Below are positions 43,799 to 53,595 of a stretch of 64,000 nucleotides of DNA, piece after piece. The notes under the pieces were generated by a model. The model searched no databases. It was not told the origin of the DNA and saw only the letters and a list, made by a program, of their open reading frames with translations. The DNA lies in NCBI GenBank assembly GCA_036365515.1, contig CM070874.1:38428083-38492082 (forward strand), given 5' to 3'. Within the stretch, counting starts at the first letter, position 1. The number at the start of each line of letters is the position of its first letter. A program made the translations under genes and the position numbers. Source of the DNA: Torymus aiolomorphi. Lineage: Eukaryota; Arthropoda; Insecta; Hymenoptera; Torymidae.

Positions 43799-45742
43799 CT
43801 GGGGCCCAAAGCGCAGTAGTAGAGCTAAAGGAGGACGTCAACAACAGGGAGTCGGGGTCGAGTGGAAGGAAACATCGAGTGAAGATTATGCTGGAACCGG
43901 GTGCGACGGTTTCAAGCGTAAAGGAACCTTGTGTTACGGCTCGAGTAGAGAGTATGCTGGAACCGGATGCGACGGTTTTAAGCGTAAAGGAGCCTTGTGT
44001 TACGGCTCGAGTAGAGAGTATGCTGGAACCGGGTGCGATGTTTTCAAGCGTAAAGGAGCCTTGTGTTACGGCTCGAGTAGAGTGCATGCTGGAACCGGGT
44101 GCGACGGTTTCAAGCGTAAAGAAGCCTTGCGTTACGGCTCGAGTGAAGAGTATGCTGAAACCGGGTGCGACGGTTTCAAGCGTAAAGGAGTCTTGTGTTA
44201 TGGCTCGAGGAGAGAGTATATCGAAGCCGGCTGCAGCTGATTCGAGGATAGATGAGCTTTGTGTTACGACTCGGATAGAGGAAGTGGAGAAACCTTGTGT
44301 TACGGTTTCGAGGAAGGAGAAAGAGGGGGACGAAGAATTAGCAAAGGTAACTACTGAAGATGAGAAAGAACAAGCATCAGATGCTACCTTACCTTGGGGA
44401 GAAAAGAAGGTCAGCTGGGTACCGTCAAGCAGCGAAGAGGACAGTGGATCCGAAAAGGAGGGCGAGAATGAAGAAGGAATGCATAACGAAATAGTATTGG
44501 AGCTACCTATGAAAGATTGGACGCTACTAAATCCAGAATAAGAGAGAGATTATGCTCTGCTAACACAAATAATACTGACGGACACAGCAGAATCCAAAGC
44601 TACGGCAGCAGGACCAATGAACAAGGGTAATCAATCGTCGCAAAACCTGGAAGGAGGGCTTTCGGGATCGAGAGGGGGTAGCAACGGTCTACGCAGGGGG
44701 GAAGACGCTATTCCAGAGGATAGCGTGAAGTTACGAGAGTGGGTGGGGGTCCAGGATGTCGTGGAAGCAGCCGCATTGGATAATAGAAACTTTATTCGAG
44801 TAATGATTGGAAACGAGCCTTACCTTGCACTACTAGATCCTGGAGCGACCATATCCCTGGTTGGTCCGCGAATTTTGGGTAAATATCGAGACCGACTACG
44901 ACCATCGAGTGGTCAAGTGAGAGGAGTGTCTGGACTTCCGATGAAGGTTCAAGGTAATTTACGAATATCGATTGATGTCGATGGCCATTTGGGACTACTA
45001 GAGTTCAGAGCCGTCAAGGAAATCAATCATGACTTCATCTTGGGTATGGATTTCGGAGTCGAATGGGACTTATCATTACAACTTCGAGACAAACGGTGGA
45101 AATGTGGAGATAAAGGGAAGTGGTATTTCTTTGCCACGGAGATCGACGATTCCACTCCGGCTATAATGGCGGAGTGTGCTGGGCTAACTGAACTGATGCC
45201 GAGCGAAGCCGAACGCATCAAGGAGATCGTGGATAGATTAACCCATAAACAAACTATAGACTATCTGCCATCTACCCATCTAATGGAACATCACATTGAG
45301 CTGACAGACTACACTCTGATTCGCCATGCACCCAGACGTCGATCACCAGCAATGTGGTCGGTAGCCCAGGAGGCCGTTCGAGAAATGCATCGGGCAGGGA
45401 TAATCGAGAGATCGACGAGCGCGTGGTTTCATGCACCAGTCATACAGAAAAAGTCGGATGGAAAATTCCGCTTCTGCATTGACTTCCAGGACTTGAATGC
45501 TCGTAGCAAAAAGGACGCTTACCCGCTACCAAATATGGATGGAATATTAGATTAGTTGCGACGGGCGAAATATATATCCAAAATCGATCTTAAAAACGCG
45601 TACTTTCAGGTCGAGTTAGATGAAGAGAGTAGGCAATATACAGCTTTTGCAGTTCCGGGTTCGGGCTTGTGGCAGTTCAAAAGAATGCCATTCGCGTTAA
45701 CGAATGCACCAGCTACATTTCAATGGCTGATAGATGCACTTT
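43720..45742 (+). pseudogene. Gypsy pol: linker with repeats, protease, truncated reverse transcriptase
   Basis: The frame starting at 43,720 overlaps gag, runs through a region of 22-residue repeats and stops at a TAA at 44,539. From 44,617 in the same frame it continues. The retropepsin motif is LALLDPGATISLVG (DPGA in place of DTGA/DSGA, seen in some insect gypsies), with a matching HDFILGMDF. Reverse transcriptase blocks follow: STSAWFHAPVIQKKSDG, KFRFCIDFQDLNARSKKDAYP, a TAG at 45,553-45,555, SKIDLKNAYFQVELDEES and RMPFALTNAPATFQ. It ends at IDALFG near 45,742 before the catalytic YxDD motif. The downstream part of the same open frame is gene B. Confidence 0.9.
43880..44225 (+). repeat. 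66-bp in-frame tandem repeat in gypsy pol, ~5 copies
   Basis: The unit encodes a 22-residue motif of the form MLEPGATVSSVKEPCVTARV plus two residues. Copies begin near 43,888, 43,954, 44,020, 44,086 and 44,152, and decay afterwards. The period is a multiple of three, so the frame is kept. It lies between the nucleocapsid and the protease. Confidence 0.92.
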
Positions 45743-47247
45743 TCGGTTCATTCTTACCTGTAGAGTACCAATCTAAATTAGAAAATCATTTCGTTTTTTC
45801 ACTTTTTAACACAATTGACAGAGAAGTTTTTGGAAATAAACTACTTTTCTCGCGTATTATAGAAGAATTGAGGGCATTAGAAAAAAATGGAATAAATTTA
45901 GAGCTTCCTCAAGGTGAAAAAAAATTGTATTTTGAATTCGCTTTGTGCATTGGCGATAATCTTGGACTACACTCACTATTAGGCTTTACTGAGAGTTTTA
46001 ATGTGCAGATTTTTTGCCACAAGTGTTTGGTAAAAAAGATAGATATAAATAATGTTTACAGTGAAAACAAATGTGTTCTTAGAAACGAAGAAAATTATGA
46101 TTTGTTGTTAAAATGTGAAAATCCGAAAGAATCGGGAATCAAAAGCGAATGTGTATTCCATAAATTGGAAAATTTTCACGTTGTAAGAAACGTAGGAGTG
46201 GATGCCATGCACGACATCCTAGAGAGAGTTGCTAGGTACGATATGGCACTTATCATTAATGAATTTATTTATAAAAAAGCGCTTTTTACCTTAGAAGATC
46301 TCAATTTTAGAATTAGAGCATTTGATTATGGTTTTCAGTACAATGTAAACAAATCAGTAGAAATAAGACAAGCATAAATAAAAAATGGGTATATTATTAT
46401 GTCATCATCTGAAATGAAAACTCTTTTGAATGCTTTTAGCTTAATTATTGGACACTATGTACCTGCAGATGATCAGCACTGGGAATTGTATTTATTGTTA
46501 AAAAATATTAATAATATTGTATGGAGTTTGGAAATTCACAAGGATACGCATAATTACTTAGGTGTATGAATTGAAGAATACTTATCATTGCTGGTAATTC
46601 TGTTTCCTAATAGTATGAAGCCTAAGCATCATTTCCTCGCTCATTACAAGCGGTCTATGATGTTATTCGGTCCATTAGGCAAAATATCATGTATAAGAGA
46701 TGAAGGAAAACACAAAGTGGGGAAAGATGTATCAAAATCAACTTCAAGTAGAGTAAATATTAATCGCACTGTAGCTGCAAAACATCAAATGATGCTTAAT
46801 TATAAATTTATTAATAAAAATATCGGTTACCAAGAAATTGTTTATGGTAAAGTGCAAAAATTATCTAAATCATCGTATATAGAAGATTATGAAAAATTTC
46901 AAGCTCTTACTTTCGACGTAAATATTTGTACAAACCTTTTTACAATTAAATATTTAGAGCTAAAGGGAAGCAGAATAACTGGCGATTCGATTTTAGTATT
47001 TTTTTCTGAGCAAGGACCAAAATTTTACCTTGTTTCAGAGATTATTTTATGTGAAAAAAATGTATTCTTTTTCACATGATTATTAAAAGACATTTATTTT
47101 GATTCACACTTCGATGCATATCAAATTTATGATATTGATAATGTTGAATGTCATGTAATTGATATAAAAACTATTAACAGTTGTAAAATTACTTATGTAA
47201 CTTTATTATCAAATGGTTATTATTATATCCCAAAATCTTGGGTCTAG
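45742..47247 (+). pseudogene. Gene B of the CACTA-like element, 3' part: TNP-like transposase, three in-frame stops
   Basis: Starting at SFLPVEYQSKLENHFVFSLF (about 45,742) one frame runs to a TAG at 47,245, broken only by TAA at 46,375, TGA at 46,567 and TGA at 47,077. Blocks include NTIDREVFGNKLLFSRIIEEL, FALCIGDNLGLHSLLGF (an aspartate-containing core), VQIFCHKCLVKK (cysteine pair), GVDAMHDILERV, and MKPKHHFLAHYKRSMMLFGP followed by CIRDEGKHK. The last motif recalls the KPKHHFLxHYPR segment of animal TNP/EnSpm-like transposases. It would be the cut-and-paste enzyme of the 16.4-kb element. AATAAA follows at 47,268. The first 36 codons of the open frame at 45,556 belong to gypsy reverse transcriptase, giving a chimeric frame. 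Confidence 0.75.
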
Positions 47248-47294
47248 GTAATTGTAAACTTCTAACATAAATAAAACATTTTTAAACAAATATT

Positions 47295-50206
47295 CCCTTA
47301 TGAAAAAATCCTACAGAAAAACCTGTAGGAAATTCTGTAGAAAATTCCATAGGAATCCTGTAGGAAATTCTGTAGATAGCCCTGCATAATATTCTGCAGG
47401 AAATCCTGTAGAAAATCCTACATGGATTTCGCGGTTTTTCTGTAGGAAATCCTGTAGAAAATCCTATAGGAAATCCTGTAGGAAATCCTGTAGGAAATCC
47501 TATAGGAAATCCCGCAGGAAATCCTGTAGGAAATCCTGCAGGAAACTCTGCGGATTCGTGCGCGCCCGTCGAGTGTGTGCGACACTCGACCAGATCCGTC
47601 CGAGCCTCGGCCGATTTCCCGCGAGCGAGCGACGGCGCCGACGAGTACGCCGACTAGTAACCCTTCTGAGGCAATAAACGCCAATTCTAGCTAGACGCGC
47701 GAGTGATTTTTTCGCGAGCATCCTCCCCTTTTTTTCCTATTCCTATTTACAGGTGGTCGGCGGAGCATCCCCAGTGCCTTCGCGGGCATGCCGCACGACT
47801 GCGAGAGAGAGAAAGAGCAAGAGAGAGAGCGAGAGTATAACCTGTGGAGCGGCCATCACCGTAGACACGAGCACAACGAAGGCAGATTTGGGGAATCCGG
47901 AGCAGCAGCCGGCAGGAGGCCGGCCAACGACAGCACACCGTAGCGACGTAGTAGCGATAACCGAATCGACGAGTGGAGCAACAGCGGACTCTCGAGAATT
48001 TCGGCGTTTCCGGAGTTCGCCTACGATTCGTCTTAACCGTGGTGTTGTACACATCGGAAGTCCAGTGATTTCAATACCTGAAAAAGAATAATGAAAAAAC
48101 CACAAAGTATTTGTTCGCTTGTTACTTTTTTCGAGATATGTTCTGGAGTCTAAAAAGAATGCAAGTAAAATGTATAAAAGTAGATCGGTGAATAGGTTAA
48201 GATATATCTAGGTTTCTTTAGGAAGAAGAAACTACTTCTCTGAAACGGGTGTCTTTGACTCGGTAAATCCTTTATTGTACTGCATAGTTGTTGATTGTAG
48301 CTGAAATAATAACGTAACGTAAATTGCGTAAAAAATACAAGTCAATTAAAAATTTAGTTTAGCTCATAAATGCTGTCACTTGAAACTATTCAGCAGTACA
48401 AGTTTGTTACCATAACAACAACTATTGATTAATAGTCTTTCTCTACACATAGAAACTTGATGTTTAACAAACGGAAAATATTCTTGTTTCTATTTTTAAA
48501 TACGTGTAATATAAATAACATCAGCGAATTAGTGAAAATCTGCTTCATAAAAAATGCCAATGCTGCTAATTTACGGAATCGCTGGCACCCGTTTCAGATA
48601 AGTAGTTTTTTCTTCCTAAAGAAACCTAGATACATCTTAACCTATTCACCGTTCTACTTTTATACATTTTACTTGCATTCTTTTTAGACTCCAGAACATA
48701 TCTCGAAAAAAGTAACAAGCGAACAAATACTTTGTGGTTTTTTCATTATTCTTTTTCAGGTATTGAAATCACTGGACTTCCGATGTGTACACTACCACCG
48801 TTGAGACGAATCGCAGGCGAACTCCGGGAACACCGAAATTCTCGAAGTCCGCTGTTACTCCACTCGTCGATTCGGTTGTCGCTACTACGTCACTTCGCTG
48901 TGCTGTCGCTGGCCGGCCTCCTGCCAGCTGCTGCTGCCGATTCCCCAAATCTGCCATCGTCGTGCTCGTGTCTACGGTGACGGCCGCCACACAGGTTACT
49001 CTCTCTCTCTCTCTCTCTCTTCCTCTCTCGCAGTCGTGCGGCGTGCCCGCGAAGGCGGTGGAGATGCTCCGCCGACCACCTGTAAATAGAAATAGGGAGA
49101 AAAAGGGAAGGACGCGCGCGAAAGAATCACTCGTGCGTCTAGCTAGAATTGGCGTTTATTGCCTCAGAAGGGTTACTAGGAATACACTCCGTTGCTCAGC
49201 CTTCATCGGCTGTGCAACGGAGAGGCGGTGCGCCCTCGCACGTGCGCGAGAGCGCGAGTACCGCGCGTACTCGTCGGTGCCGTCGCTCGCTCGCGGGAAA
49301 TCGGCCGAGACTCGGACGGATCCGGTCGAGTGTCGCACACACTCGACGGGCGCGCACTAATCCGCTAGTCTCGTTTTCCCCTGTGGCCCGCTCTTCCTCT
49401 CTCGCTCCGCGTCTGCCTGCGCGCAGGACTTACCTCAGTGTCGAGCTGCCCCCGTAACTGATTGCGGGGGGGGGGGGGGGGGAGCGGCTAGGTGCTACCG
49501 CGCTGCTGCTGCCCATCGACGACAACGGCCGTGCGCGAGGAAGCGAGCACTCGCTGTCTCTCTTTCTCTCTTTCTCTCTTCCTCTCTCTCTCTCTCTGTC
49601 TCTCTCTCGCTCTATCTTCCTTCAGCGCTCCCTCAGGTACGCGCCGATGGAGCGCCTTGGCCGCTATCTCAACAATTGAACACCTAACAAGGCAATTCAA
49701 CACCTAACCGATCACACGAGGTAGTCGCAGAAAAAAACGCTGTTACCCATCCAAGCAGTGGCCGCCCCCCATGCTGCTTAACTGCAGTAATCAGCCAAGG
49801 TCTCAACTGCGCTACTGCCAAACTGATGGTCTTATCATACTTAATAATTATACATCAAATTCTGTACAAAATTTACTACCGGATTTTGTGTAGGAAATTC
49901 TGCAGGATTTTCTGCAGAGTTTCCTGTAGGATTTTCTGCAGAGTTTCCTGCAGGATTTCCTACAGGATTTCCTGCAGGATTTCCTACAGGATTTCCTGCA
50001 GGATTTCCTACAGGATTTCCTACAGGATTTCCTACAGGATTTTCTACAGGATATCCTACAGAAAAACCCCGAAATCCATGTAGGATTTTCTACAGGATTT
50101 CCTGCAGAATATTATGCAGGACTATCTACAGAATTTCCTACAGGATTCCTATAGAATTTTCTACAGAATTTCCTATAGGATTTTCTATAGGATTTTTTCA
50201 TAGGGG
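47295..50206. mobile_element. Foldback element FB2 with CCC termini, ~1.1-kb arms
   Basis: The left end is CCCTTATGAAAAAATCC; the right end complemented is CCCCTATGAAAAAATCC. The flanks show TT on both sides (47,293-47,294 and 50,207-50,208). The outer arms are a tandem GGAAATCCTGTA motif. Inward, both carry a GC-rich block (GCGGGAAATCGGCCGAG, CGAGTGTCGCACACACTCGA), GCCAATTCTAGCTAGACGC and its complement, and AAAGAATGCAAGTAAAATG near the centre at about 48,435. The right arm has two extra segments, at about 49,178-49,268 and 49,365-49,865; the second includes a G-run at 49,467 and a 5S-like sequence. No transposase is present. Confidence 0.85.
49731..49823 (-). rRNA. 5S rRNA-like sequence (5S relic or SINE3-type head)
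   Basis: Read on the minus strand it contains TGATTACTGCAGTTAAGCAG, then CATGGGG, then GCTTGGATGGGTAACAGCG and a run of seven T. 5S rRNA has GATCACCGAAGTTAAGCAGC, a G-rich middle and TACTTGGATGGGTGACCGC, the internal control region, in the same order and spacing. The T-run would end polymerase III transcription. It is too diverged to be a working 5S gene. It could be the head of a 5S-derived SINE. It sits in the extra segment of FB2's right arm. Confidence 0.55.
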
Positions 50207-51128
50207 TTATTACCTTTTCCATTAATTTACTGATTTTTATTGTAATATTATGAAAATTTCAGTATAAATATATGTAGAGATAAAAATAAAAAATATAATA
50301 AGGCTTTTCCAAGTGGTGATCGTACCTAATATGTAACTGTAAGAAGAGATGATAGCAGTTGCCTGTTTTACTCACTAGAGGGAGATTTCACTACACGAAG
50401 AGTATATTTCTATTTAAATATTTATTTATTATTGTAATTTAATGATAACATTATTCATTCGACATGATTATCGGTCTACATTTCTTTTAGAATACGTTAA
50501 TTATTTATTAACTATTTATTCGAGGCTTGATTTCATTCAGTATGATAAAATTAACAAACTATCTCTTTCCCGCAAGTGGCAGAATTTCACATCAGTAAGT
50601 ATATAAGCGCGGTTGACTTCATCGATGAACATATAGGAGCGTGCGTATGCGAACCCATGTAACGTTGTAATCATGTATATCTGCGATCGATCTAATTTTA
50701 TAAGTTTCTCTAGCGTTAGTACATTTAAGTTTAAGTAGAGCGAAAATAATAGTATCTAGCTGGTGAAAGGTTGATTATCAAAGATAGATAAGGCCAAGAT
50801 TCATCACTGAAAATCTTCATCTTCATCAAATTAGAATAAAGAGAAAACCAAGTACTAATATTTATGCCTCATTAATTTTTTTATATCATAATATATGTTA
50901 GTAACATTTAAAAGGTTTGGTAACAATATTTACAAAGTCAAAAAAGTAAAAATTACTAGAGTATATTGTAAAATCTTGCTGGGTATACTGTAAAAATTCA
51001 TAGATTGAAAATTTTACAATAGTGCCTAGTAAAAATTCAGAGGTTGGCAGTCTGTGAGAGAATTACTATAATAACTAGTAAAATGTCCTATGATTCTTGT
51101 AAAATTTACTACGGGATTTCTCTCCGTG
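50207..51128. other. Right end of the CACTA-like element with subterminal repeats
   Basis: AT-rich and without genes. From 50,945 to 51,110 the words ACTGTAAAAATTCATAG, TTTTACAATAGTGCCTAG, TAAAAATTCAGAG, ATAACTAGTAAAATGTCC and TTGTAAAATTTACTACGGG recur. They match the left subterminal motif in composition and in part in sequence. Confidence 0.55.
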
Positions 51129-52412
51129 TGCTTGGTAATTTAAATGAATTGTATAATTTATATAAAAAAGAAAATGAGTACGTTAACATTGGTTTTACGA
51201 AATTTACAGAACTCAGGCCACCATATTGTGTTTTAGCTGGGAGTAGCGGTACACATAATATATGCGCGTGTGGGCATCACAAAAATGTGAAGCTCATGCT
51301 AAGTGCTATGGACATAGAAAATTTAACTGAAGACACCCAATTGCCCCTGAAAAACTATCACGATTGCATCCAAGCAATTGTGTGTAATGATTCACACGAT
51401 AGATGTTATTTGGGTGACTGTTTGGATTGCCCCAATACGTCTATATTACGAAAACATTTACTTAAATGTTTTGATGAAAATGATATTTTTCAAATCGAGT
51501 ATCAATCGTGGTTCAAACAGACAGGTGTACAATAGCTTCCAAAACTGTAAATGTGCACGAATTTATGGACATACTGGGGGAGAAATTAATGAAATTAAAA
51601 ACTCACGATTTTTTTGCTAAGAAACAATCACTTTTTGTAAATAACGTAAAAAGCAATCTTCAAGCAGGAGAATTTCTCGTGTGTTGCGATTTTGCAGAAA
51701 ATTATGCTTTCGTTATACAAAATTCTACACAATCCTTCCACTGGAATAACAACCAAGCAACAGTTTTTACAGTTGTAGTGTACTATAAACAAAACGATGA
51801 ACTCAAACATGTAAGCATTGCTGTGATTTCGGACAACTTAAATCATGATACCATAGCCGTTTATGAATATCAAAAAATAGTAATATCTTATCTTAAAACT
51901 AATTTTGCAGTCAAGAAAGCTTATTATTTGACTGATGGAGCAGGTCAGCATTTTAAAAATAAATTCAATTTTCAAAATCTTCTTTTTCACGAGAAAGATT
52001 TTGGAGTTACAGCTGAGTGGCATTTTCATACCACAGCACATGCAAAGGTGCGTGCGATGGTATAGGCGCGAACCTAAAAAGAGATGCAAAACGAGCGAGT
52101 TTACAAGTTTCTTCTAGTAATCATATTTTAACGCTAGAAGAGCTGTATAACTGGGCTAAAGATTACTGCAAAGAAACGAAAGTTTTTTATAGCAGTAAAG
52201 AATCGTATGAAGAAACGGTTTTGAAAATAAAACCAAGACTGAACAAGGCTAAATCTATACCAGTCACGTTACTATATCATGCTATTATTACAATAGATGA
52301 AAGTACATTGAAGCTCAAAAAAACCTCTCTTAGTTCTGAGTATAAAATCTTCCCTAAGAAAGCTGTGAAACCAAAAACAAAAAAATTATCTACACTGAAA
52401 AACAAACGTTAA
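51129..52412 (+). pseudogene. Transposase-like 'gene C', C-terminal part, two 1-nt frameshifts
   Basis: In phase with 34,112-34,696, the protein resumes with LGNLNELYNLYKK. It continues with IGFTKFTELRPPYCVLAGSS, CACGHHKNVKLML and CYLGDCLDCPN (cysteine-rich, likely zinc-binding). After a 1-nt loss near 51,520 come FLVCCDFAENYAFVIQ (candidate first Asp) and AYYLTDGAGQHFKNKFNF (candidate second Asp). TAEWHFHTTAHAK follows (candidate Glu plus His). After a 1-nt loss near 52,045 it continues CDGIGANLKRDAKRASLQV to a basic end at 52,412. These look like a DDE/RNase H-fold transposase core, but the assignment of catalytic residues is inference. With only two single-base defects apart from the 16.4-kb insertion, the gene was recently intact. 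Confidence 0.72.
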
Positions 52413-52489
52413 TTTGAAAATTTAATTTTTTTATGAAATAATTAATAAAATATTATTCCATGCTTTAGTCAAGAATAAAAAAAAACAGG

Positions 52490-52885
52490 TAACAGGTACA
52501 GCCCGCACGCTGTACGGCGTAGTCCCGCGCGCCGGAAAGGTGATGCGTCTACTCTTTCGCATTCTATTTCTCGCAGAACACCTTTCGGGTACTCATTGGA
52601 AACTATCCTTTCCTACGTAGAAAATGCTCAGCTTTCGATCTAGAGGGTAAAAAAAAATATTAAAAATACACTTTTTAAGATATAACACGTTTTGTACTTT
52701 TTGAAGGCGAAAATGGAAAATTTCGGGAAAACTGCTTACACCATTGGAAAACTGAGGAAAAAGTACGTCGTAAATGCTTATCATAAAATTTTTTTAAGTA
52801 CGTTTTAGTATCGTAAACATGAGCTAGATATAGCACGATTTGGCGCTCGCGCGCCGCGCTGGGACAGTTGACGTGAAACGCCTCA
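52490..52885 (+). repeat. Single-armed copy of the intron inverted-repeat family
   Basis: TCTTTCGCATTCTATTTCTC, CTTTCCTACGTAGAAAATGC, GCTTTCGATCTAGAGGGTAA, TACGTCGTAAATGCTTAT and CGTAAACATGAGCTAG match, in the same order, the + strand arm at about 15,480-15,790. The copy ends GGGACAGTTGACGTGAAACG, the complement of a motif at 14,930. Confidence 0.75.
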
Positions 52886-53595
52886 TATTTATATCCTGTG
52901 TCATTCATCAATATTATCTTTTATGCAAAACTTTATTATGATATTTATGAATCTCATAACATGTTATTATTTCTTAATACACACTTATTCGATTCTCAAA
53001 ACATTTGAAACTGATTTTTGACATTTAAAACTTGGTTATAAACACTTCATGTAACATGTCATACCACTACGATATTTTATTTATTATTATATAAAGCACC
53101 GAAAATTATATTGTATATTTATAAATAAAAATTATTTTTCATGACATTGTATTTTATATTATTTATTAATACACACTTGAACTACTCTCAAAATATTTGA
53201 AACTCAAATTTGAAAAGTAAAAGTTAAATTAAATTGATTTTTTTTTTATTTTATTTTTTTATTTATTTAAGTTGTTGATTATAAACACTGATTTAATTTT
53301 TTGTAACACATCATACCGGTATTTTATTTTATTTAACACAAAACATTGATTAGATGTCACTTTTTGGCAATACAATAATACATTTGTATCGGGAAGATCA
53401 CTATTTATTTGTTGGGTATAACACTGTTTATTTACACTACTTATTTAAATTGTTAATTATAAACACGGATTTGATTTCATCTTGTAACACATCATACCAG
53501 TACTTTATTTTATTTAACACAAAACACTGATTAGATGTCACTTTTTGATAATACAATAATACACTGGTACCAGGCAGATCACTACGTTCTTTTTT
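52886..53595. repeat. AT-rich ~179-bp direct repeat, two full and one partial copy
   Basis: TTATAAACAC(T/G)GATTT, GTAACACATCATACC(G/A)GTA, AACACAAAACA(T/C)TGATTAG, ATGTCACTTTTTG and TACAATAATACA lie at 53,273-53,411 and at 53,452-53,590. A weaker relative is at 53,034. It is non-coding. Confidence 0.8.

Larger units (their letters stand above)
39400..45742 (+). mobile_element. Truncated Ty3/gypsy retrotransposon (borders approximate)
   Basis: In order this holds a GC-rich presumed 5' LTR and leader, gag, a CCHC zinc-knuckle region, protease and the first part of reverse transcriptase. It stops abruptly at about 45,742, before the YxDD motif, where gene B sequence resumes. RNase H, integrase and the 3' LTR are absent. 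The left border is uncertain because there is no second LTR to compare. The word TCGAG is strikingly common throughout. Confidence 0.8.
34697..51128 (+). mobile_element. 16.4-kb CACTA/EnSpm-like DNA transposon inserted in gene C
   Basis: The left terminus is CACGGAGAGAAATTCCGTAG (34,697-34,716). The right terminus, complemented from 51,128, is CACGGAGAGAAATCCCGTAG, with one mismatch in 20. TG precedes the left end (34,695-34,696) and follows the right end (51,129-51,130). Removing the element and one TG rejoins CTG to CTT in frame in gene C. CAC-starting termini and a 2-bp duplication are the marks of CACTA/EnSpm elements. Subterminal sequence carries repeated (A)CAATAGT..TAGTAAAAATT words. 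Inside are gene A, gene B (C2H2 plus transposase), a MITE, a truncated gypsy element and foldback FB2. Class assignment is inference from the termini plus the TNP-like gene B. Confidence 0.8.
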
